Below, piece by piece: positions 58,459 through 64,000 of a DNA stretch of 64,000 nt. Both the position numbers and the translations under genes were made by a program. The stretch is taken from contig JAUIFJ010000009.1 in the NCBI GenBank assembly GCA_030429345.1, positions 1-64,000 of the forward strand, given 5' to 3'. The first letter of the stretch is position 1, and every line of letters begins with the position of its first letter. Below the pieces are notes generated by a model that was not told the origin of the DNA, ran no database searches, and worked only from the letters and a program-made list of their open reading frames with translations. Source of the stretch: a bacterium. GTDB taxonomy: Bacteria; CAIWAD01.

Positions 58459-58484
58459 ATCCGGCTTCCCGAAAGAAGCCGGAT
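58459..58484 (-). terminator. Rho-independent terminator after rhodanese-like gene
   Basis: ATCCGGCTTC-CCGAAA-GAAGCCGGAT, minus-strand T-run TTTTTT. Confidence 0.85.
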
Positions 58485-58506
58485 GTTGCTTGTCTTTGCT
58501 TCAGCC

Positions 58507-58863
58507 TCAGTGCAGACTGCTCGGCACCCGCACTTCCTTCTGCCAGGCGACCGCTCCGCCACGCACATTGACTGCACGATGCCAGCCCTTGCGGCGCAGC
58601 CACATGGTGACCTGGGCGCTGCGCACTCCATGATCCGAAATCACTGCAAGGGACAGATCATGCCCGGATGCGAGGATTTCGCCCAGGGCCTGTTCCTGTT
58701 CCTCGCTGAGTCGGCTGAGAGGCACATGTTTAATGGAAGTGATGTGCAGGGGACTGCGACTGACTTCGTCCGCCTCGCGCACATCAATCAAGAGGAGGCG
58801 GCCGCGCGACATGCGATCAGCGGCCTCCTTGGCAGTAATTTCGGGGGCACCGTATGGATTCAT
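58507..58863 (-). CDS. Rhodanese-like domain protein lacking the catalytic cysteine
   Basis: ITAKEAADRMSRGRLLLIDVREADEVSRSPLHITSIKHVPLSRL...VISDHGVRSAQVTMWLRRKGW. Confidence 0.85.
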   Translation of the reverse strand: MNPYGAPEITAKEAADRMSRGRLLLIDVREADEVSRSPLHITSIKHVPLSRLSEEQEQALGEILASGHDLSLAVISDHGVRSAQVTMWLRRKGWHRAVNVRGGAVAWQKEVRVPSSLH

Positions 58864-59017
58864 GAGTCCTTCGATCCGAAGATCGGCTCCTGGTAATCTG
58901 TTAGAAACAGCGGGTTTTCCAGTTTTCCGTCAGCGATGCCAAAGATGCTGTATAGGAATCCCCGGAACCTTGACATGCGTCAGTCAGCGACAGGAGAATA
59001 AGGCCCCCTTGCCCTTC

Positions 59018-59362
59018 TCACAGCTTGAACAGCTTCTGCCAGGATTCTGCTCGAAAGCCGCTGTGAAGCTCCTGATCCAGCCAGAGCAAGGGTCTTCTCA
59101 ACAGATTCACGTCCTCAAGCACCAGCTGGATCGCTCTTTCCTGCTCAAGAGAGGCCTCCTGGAGAGCCATTTTTCTCCAGGGAGTGCTGCGCGGGTTCAA
59201 CAGCTCCATCCGCGGATGCCGTTCAAAGAGCTCCCGCAATTCCGTCTCGGTGGGAGGCTCGCGGTCCGTCCAGCGCCAGGTGTGCGGGATCTCGTTCTCG
59301 CGCAGGAACTTCAGGGCCTGCCTGCAGGTCGAGCAGGTGGATTTGCACCAGACCAGGGTCAT
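59018..59362 (-). CDS. ArsC/Spx-family thioredoxin-fold protein
   Basis: LVWCKSTCSTCRQALKFLRENEIPHTWRW. Confidence 0.85.
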   Translation of the reverse strand: MTLVWCKSTCSTCRQALKFLRENEIPHTWRWTDREPPTETELRELFERHPRMELLNPRSTPWRKMALQEASLEQERAIQLVLEDVNLLRRPLLWLDQELHSGFRAESWQKLFKL

Positions 59363-59403
59363 TGTTCTTGAGCTCCTTTTGATCGTCTGCCCGCCTGAGA
59401 GGG

Positions 59404-60213
59404 CTAAGTGAAATGCCGCTTCAGGTCCGTCAGGCTGTCCAGCACCAGATGCGCTTCCCTTTGCGCGCGATCTTCATCGGCGGGGCGGAACTTGCCGGTC
59501 CGCACCTGTACGCCTCGAATGCCGCAGGCCTGCGCGCCCAGCACATCGTTCTCCAGGTCATCCCCGACCATGTAGACCTCGCCGGCAGACAGCGCGCGCC
59601 GCGTCTCCTTGCCCAGGGCCCCGCGCGCCGCCGCCAGGAAGAAGGCGGAAGCGGGCTTGCCCACCAGCAGGGCCTGTTGATCGGCGGCGTCCTCCAGCAG
59701 GCGGACGAAGGGTCCGGCATCCAGCTTCAGCCCGCCCTCCTGCTGGAAATAGCGATTGCGCTGGCAGGCGACCAGGCGGCTGCCCGCCATGAGATCGCGA
59801 AAGGCGAGATCCAGCATGCGGTAGTTCCAGGCAGCGCCCATGTCACCGACCAGAACTGCTTCCGGCCGCTCCTCGACCTCCGCGTCCGCCTCCACCAGTT
59901 CCAGTGGCGCCAGGTCCGCATGCGCCTCTGTCCTCAACAGGGCGCGCACGCGGCGCAGGCCTTTCTCCAGCAGAGTATCACGAGCGGCCAGGGTCGCGGT
60001 GCGGATGCTCTCCCTCGGCAGGGCGAGGCCCATCTCCCCCAGGGCGCGATGGATCACGGCAGCGGATTTCGTCGTCGTGTTGCTCAGGAAGAGCAGAGGA
60101 ACTCCCGCGGCGCGCAGGTGCTCCAGGCAGTCGATCACGCCGGGAAGGGCCTTGCCGTCGGTGTAGACGGTTCCATCCAGGTCCAGCAGCAACAGGGAAC
60201 ACGGCGGTTTCAC
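59404..60213 (-). CDS. HAD-IIA family hydrolase (NagD-like)
   Basis: LLLLDLDGTVYTDGKALPGVIDCLEHLRAAGVPLLFLSNTTTK; MVGDDLENDVLGAQACGIRGVQVRTGKF. GTG start overlapping the ccoS stop. Confidence 0.9.
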   Translation of the reverse strand: MKPPCSLLLLDLDGTVYTDGKALPGVIDCLEHLRAAGVPLLFLSNTTTKSAAVIHRALGEMGLALPRESIRTATLAARDTLLEKGLRRVRALLRTEAHADLAPLELVEADAEVEERPEAVLVGDMGAAWNYRMLDLAFRDLMAGSRLVACQRNRYFQQEGGLKLDAGPFVRLLEDAADQQALLVGKPASAFFLAAARGALGKETRRALSAGEVYMVGDDLENDVLGAQACGIRGVQVRTGKFRPADEDRAQREAHLVLDSLTDLKRHFT

Positions 60214-60440
60214 CCCTCCACTCCTCCGCCATCGCCCGCGTCCCCGAAGGAATCCGCCTCTCCCTCCCCGCCGGGCTTGTCGCGGGAAGGGGAGGAATCG
60301 ACCTCGTCGTCCAGCAGCATGCGCCAGGCAGGCGTTTCCAGGTCGTCGAACTGCCCCTGTCTCACACTGCGGATGAAGGCGATCACGGCGATCAGCACGA
60401 TCAGCATGGCCAGGGGAACAAGGACGTATACGACAGACAT
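60210..60440 (-). CDS. ccoS: cbb3-type cytochrome oxidase assembly protein CcoS
   Basis: Short single-TM protein MSVVYVLVPLAMLIVLIAVIAFIRSVRQGQFDDLETPAWRMLLDD, next to ccoI. Confidence 0.9.
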   Translation of the reverse strand: MSVVYVLVPLAMLIVLIAVIAFIRSVRQGQFDDLETPAWRMLLDDEVDSSPSRDKPGGEGEADSFGDAGDGGGVEG

Positions 60441-60461
60441 GACTTCCTCCGCTCGACGATT

Positions 60462-62885
60462 TCAGGCCGGCCGGAACCCCTTGCCCCGCAGGCTCAGGAA
60501 GACGACGGTCAGCGAGCTCAACGGCATCAGCACCGCGGCGAAGATCGGATTCAGGATGCCGGCCAGGGCCAGCGAAGCGCCGATCGTGTTGTACAGCAGG
60601 CTGAAGACCAGGTTCAGGCGGATGGTGCGCATGGTGCCGCGCGCGCCGCGCAGGAGCTCCGGCAGCTGCGCCAGTCCCTCGCGGGAAAGGTATACATCCG
60701 CCGCTGCAAGGCTCGCCTCCGCCCCCCCGCTGACGCTGATGCCGATGTCCGCCGCGGCCAGGGCGGCGGCGTCGTTGACGCCGTCGCCGACCATCGCCAC
60801 CGTGCCCTCCCGCGCCAGGAGCTCCACCTGCTGCAGCTTGTCCTCCGGACTCATGCCGCCATGGCATTCTTCCAGAGGCAGGTCGAGCTGGGCGCCCACC
60901 GCCACGGCCACTTCTGTATGGTCGCCGCTGTAGATGCGCGGCTTCCAGCCCAGGCCGCGCAGTTCGTCCAGGGTTTCCTTCATGCGGGGGCGCAGGCGAT
61001 CGCCCAGCCCGAAGAGGCCCTGCACGCGGCCCTCGCCCGCGGCGAGCACAGGCGTCAGCCCCTTCCGGAGGATCTCCTCCAGGAAGGCCTGCTGTGCCGC
61101 GTCCGGCGTGTAGCCCGCCTCGCGCAGGAAGGCCGGACTGCCGACGAGCAGCTCGCGACCCTCGACCCGACCGCGCATGCCGTTGCCGGGAAGATTCTCG
61201 ACCTCCGTTGCCGCGGTGGTGCTGTCCTTCGGGGCGGCGTCACACAGGGCGCGGGCGACGGCGTGCGAGCTCTGGGCCTCGATGGCCGCCACGCGGGAGA
61301 GCACGCCCTCCTCCCCCTGCTGCATCACGAGCCCGTAGCGGCCTTCGGTCAGCGTTCCCGTCTTGTCGAGCACGAGCACGCCACCCTTCTCCAGCCCTTC
61401 GACCACGTCCGCTCCGCGCACCAGGATGCCCTGTCGCGCCGCGCGCCCCAGGGCCACGGCGACGGCGAGCGGCGTCGCCATGCCGAGGGCGCAGGGGCAG
61501 GTCACGATCAGCAGGGAAATGGCGTGATCGATGGCCTGGCTGACGCCCGCGTGGATCCAGAGCGCAAAGGTCAATCCCGACAGGCCGAGCACGGTCAACA
61601 CGAACCAGCCGCTGATGCGGTCCGCCAGTTGTACGACAGGCGCGCGGCGGGAAGCGGCGGCCTCGATCTCCTGCATCAGGCGGCCGACGCGGGTCTCGGC
61701 TCCGCTGCGGGCGATCTTCACCACCAGGCGGGCGTCGCGGTTGATGGTTCCGGCAAAGACCGGGTCCCCGGGCGAGACGGACCGCGGCAGTGATTCACCG
61801 GTCAGCAGGCTGGTGTCGATCTGGCCTTCGCCTTCTTCCACGTGGCCGTCCGCGGGAATCGTATCGCCGGAGCGCAGTTCGACAAGGTCCCCTTCCTGCA
61901 GGGTTTCCAGCGGTACTTCGCGCACGCGCCCCTCCTCGATGCGCCGCGCGGAGGAGGGCGTCAGCGAATAGAGCAGCTCCGTGGCGTCGGCGGACCTGCG
62001 CTGCTGGCGTCTCACAAGCCAGCGCCCGCAGAGCAGCAGGAAGATCAGCACGGTCAGCGTGTCGAAGTAGATCTCGCCGGAACCGCGGATCGTGTTCCAG
62101 CTGCCCCAGAGGAAGCCCGCCAAAACGCCGATCGTGATCGGCAGGTCCATGTGCAGGCTGCGCGCCCTCAGCGACGCCCAGGCGCCGCGGTAGAATTCCA
62201 GGCCCGACCAGGCGACAGCGGGCAGCGTGAAGAGCAGGCTGATCCAGCGGAAGTAGACGCGGAAGGAATCGCTCATGCCGCTGAAGTGGCCGCCGTAGAG
62301 GCTGAAGGCGATCAGCATCACATTTCCCGCGGCGGCGCCGGCGATCGCGATGCGGATCAGCAGGCGGCGGTCCTCCTGGCGGCGCGCCTCCTCGACGGCG
62401 CTTCCCCTCCAGGGGTGCGCCGGATAGCCGAGCCGGTCCAGGAAGGCGGCGATGCCCGCCAGGTTCTGCTCCGCCGGGCGCCATGTAACACGGGCGCGGC
62501 TGCGGCGGATGTCGAGCAGGCACTCCTCGACTCCGGGAATGCGCAGGGGCACCTTCTCCACCAGCCAGACACAGGCCGCGCAGTGCACGTTCTCCAGGTA
62601 GAACTCGGTCTGCATGCGGCCGCCGGGCAGGGGGCGGCACCAGGTCTCCTGGAAGGTCGGATCATCGAAATCGGAATAGCTGCGATCGCTGGTTCGCGCC
62701 GGGCGGGCATCGCCTGTGCGCTCCCGCACGTCGTAGAAGGCTTCCAGGCCTTCCCCGTGGATTACCTGGTATACGGTCTCGCAGCCTCCGCAGCAGAACT
62801 GGAGCTTCTCCCCCGGCCGCCGAAGATCCGCGGGAACCTCCAGGCCGCAGTGGGAACAGGGCACATGCCCGGCGGGGCTACTCAT
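60462..62885 (-). CDS. ccoI: Copper-type P1B ATPase, CcoI/FixI family
   Basis: CSHCGLEVP...FCCGGCETVYQVIHG N-term, CPC motif LLIVTCPCALGMATPLAVA, DKTGTLTEG. Confidence 0.93.
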   Translation of the reverse strand: MSSPAGHVPCSHCGLEVPADLRRPGEKLQFCCGGCETVYQVIHGEGLEAFYDVRERTGDARPARTSDRSYSDFDDPTFQETWCRPLPGGRMQTEFYLENVHCAACVWLVEKVPLRIPGVEECLLDIRRSRARVTWRPAEQNLAGIAAFLDRLGYPAHPWRGSAVEEARRQEDRRLLIRIAIAGAAAGNVMLIAFSLYGGHFSGMSDSFRVYFRWISLLFTLPAVAWSGLEFYRGAWASLRARSLHMDLPITIGVLAGFLWGSWNTIRGSGEIYFDTLTVLIFLLLCGRWLVRRQQRRSADATELLYSLTPSSARRIEEGRVREVPLETLQEGDLVELRSGDTIPADGHVEEGEGQIDTSLLTGESLPRSVSPGDPVFAGTINRDARLVVKIARSGAETRVGRLMQEIEAAASRRAPVVQLADRISGWFVLTVLGLSGLTFALWIHAGVSQAIDHAISLLIVTCPCALGMATPLAVAVALGRAARQGILVRGADVVEGLEKGGVLVLDKTGTLTEGRYGLVMQQGEEGVLSRVAAIEAQSSHAVARALCDAAPKDSTTAATEVENLPGNGMRGRVEGRELLVGSPAFLREAGYTPDAAQQAFLEEILRKGLTPVLAAGEGRVQGLFGLGDRLRPRMKETLDELRGLGWKPRIYSGDHTEVAVAVGAQLDLPLEECHGGMSPEDKLQQVELLAREGTVAMVGDGVNDAAALAAADIGISVSGGAEASLAAADVYLSREGLAQLPELLRGARGTMRTIRLNLVFSLLYNTIGASLALAGILNPIFAAVLMPLSSLTVVFLSLRGKGFRPA

Positions 62886-63645
62886 CCTCGCAGCAGGGAG
62901 CCACGAAGGTATCACCGGCGGGCCTGGCCTCCTCGCCGTCCACGACCACGCGGGGCGTGATGCCCGAGAAGCGTTCCGGTTCGATGCCCGCGCGCTGGTA
63001 TACGGTCACCAGGCCCATGCAGAGAACGGCCACCGCGCCGATCACGGGCAGGTGGCGACGCAGGGGCCCCGCCAGCTTCTGGATGCCGACCCCAAGGGCC
63101 AGCATCACGGGAAGCGTGCCGGTCCAGAAGGCGCCCATCACGAGCGCTCCCTGCCAGGGACTGCCGGTGCCGGCGGCGGTGATCACGAAGGCGTAGAGCC
63201 AGCCGCAGGGCAGCAGGGTGCTGGCCAGGCCGAGAGCCAGCGCGCGGAAGAGCGGCGGTTTCTCCCGCATGCGGGCGAAGAGCTTCTGGAACCAGCGTCC
63301 GCCGGCGCTGCCCATCAGGCCCCTCGGCAGAAGGGTGATGCCGAAACGTGCGACAATCACTCCCAGTCCCCAGAGCACCATCAGCGAACCGGCGAGGATC
63401 GCCGAGAAACGCATCACGCCCGCCGCCTCGCCGGCGATGTTGATGGCGTGGCCGGCGATTCCGGCCAGCGCGCCGAGTCCGGTGTAGGACAGCAGCCGCC
63501 CCAGGCTGTAGAAGGCGTGGCCGAGCCATTGCTTCTCCCGGCCTCCCTCGGCGGCATAGAACACCAGCAGCGGACCGCACATGCCCGCGCAGTGGGGACT
63601 TCCGATCAGGCTTGCGCCCAGGACGGTCGCCAGCAGGGCAGACAT
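62878..63645 (-). CDS. Sulfite exporter TauE/SafE-like protein (CcoH/ycnJ-type neighbour in cbb3 clusters)
   Basis: GASLIGSPHCAGMCGPLLVFYA, ALGLASTLLPCGWLYAFVITAAGTGSPWQGALVMGAFWTGTLPVMLALG. Confidence 0.88.
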   Translation of the reverse strand: MSALLATVLGASLIGSPHCAGMCGPLLVFYAAEGGREKQWLGHAFYSLGRLLSYTGLGALAGIAGHAINIAGEAAGVMRFSAILAGSLMVLWGLGVIVARFGITLLPRGLMGSAGGRWFQKLFARMREKPPLFRALALGLASTLLPCGWLYAFVITAAGTGSPWQGALVMGAFWTGTLPVMLALGVGIQKLAGPLRRHLPVIGAVAVLCMGLVTVYQRAGIEPERFSGITPRVVVDGEEARPAGDTFVAPCCEDE

Positions 63646-64000
63646 CAGTTCCTCCCGACCAGGACGGGGCCCAGGTCCAATCGCCTTGTTGCGGTAAAGA
63701 GCTCCTCGCCGCGACGGGCCTGTAGACGAAACTCCCACAGTCCCGGCCGGTTGCCGGGGAAGTCCGCGTGATACAGACTGTCGTCGAAGGCGAGCCGCAG
63801 GGTCTTGCGCCGGTCGCTGAGCGCGTTGTGGAAGGCTTCGACCTCCACCTCCGCGTCGATCACGAGGCTCTTGCTGGAATCCCGCAGCACGGCCTGCAAC
63901 CGCGGGGCGTCTTCGCCCGGCTGCAGCTCCAGCTCCAGCTGCCAGCCCAGCGCGCGGCTGGCCGCTTCCAGCTCGACACGCTCGTCCCAGTGGATCGCCT
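63645..64000 (-). CDS. fixH: FixH-like protein, N-terminal part outside the window
   Basis: Minus strand reads ...RLQAVLRDSSKSLVIDAEVEVEAFHNALSDRRKTLRLAFDDSLYHADFPGNRPGLWEFRLQARRGEELFTATRRLDLGP; position in cco cluster. Confidence 0.75.
   Translation of the reverse strand, partial: AIHWDERVELEAASRALGWQLELELQPGEDAPRLQAVLRDSSKSLVIDAEVEVEAFHNALSDRRKTLRLAFDDSLYHADFPGNRPGLWEFRLQARRGEELFTATRRLDLGPVLVGRN

Overview
Window of about 64 kb of high-GC bacterial DNA, densely coding. It looks like a Gram-negative lineage with FCB-type traits: PorV-like outer-membrane protein, T9SS/FlgD-like C-terminal tails (AYPNPFNP...), B-type succinate dehydrogenase/fumarate reductase, cbb3 oxidase assembly genes. I saw no rRNA, tRNA, CRISPR array or transposase. 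Left part (1-21 kb): HDOD protein (truncated at the edge), bcp-mutM-threonine aldolase, a two-component system, a LAB_N/ArnT/GT2 envelope operon, SOD, a metal-handling mini-operon, sdhCAB. Middle (21-53 kb): a large starch/maltodextrin locus on the minus strand with GH13 and GH57 enzymes, CBM-type secreted proteins, a binding-protein/permease fusion ABC importer coupled to a TonB receptor, a PorV-like protein and T9SS-like cargo, interrupted by an Eis-like acetyltransferase and two hemerythrin-like genes. Right (53-64 kb): MFS, ppa, membrane glycosyltransferase-like protein, ECF sigma/anti-sigma-like pair, rhodanese-like, ArsC-like, HAD, ccoS-ccoI-SafE-fixH(partial). The observations most worth checking are: (1) an AbiE-like nucleotidyltransferase/HTH pair with a perfect 11-bp inverted repeat at its promoter and REP/dRS3-like repeats on both sides; (2) an intergenic element present twice (54.15 and 56.67 kb), the second copy sitting in a cluster of DnaA-box-like 9-mers; (3) the over-represented palindrome GTATAC (32 hand-counted sites) and the 7-mer GGATCAC (about 52 sites), suggesting a genome-wide iterated motif; (4) the MalE-MalF fusion and ABC/TonB-receptor translational coupling. 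Counts were made by eye and all family assignments are from sequence motifs only, with no database search.
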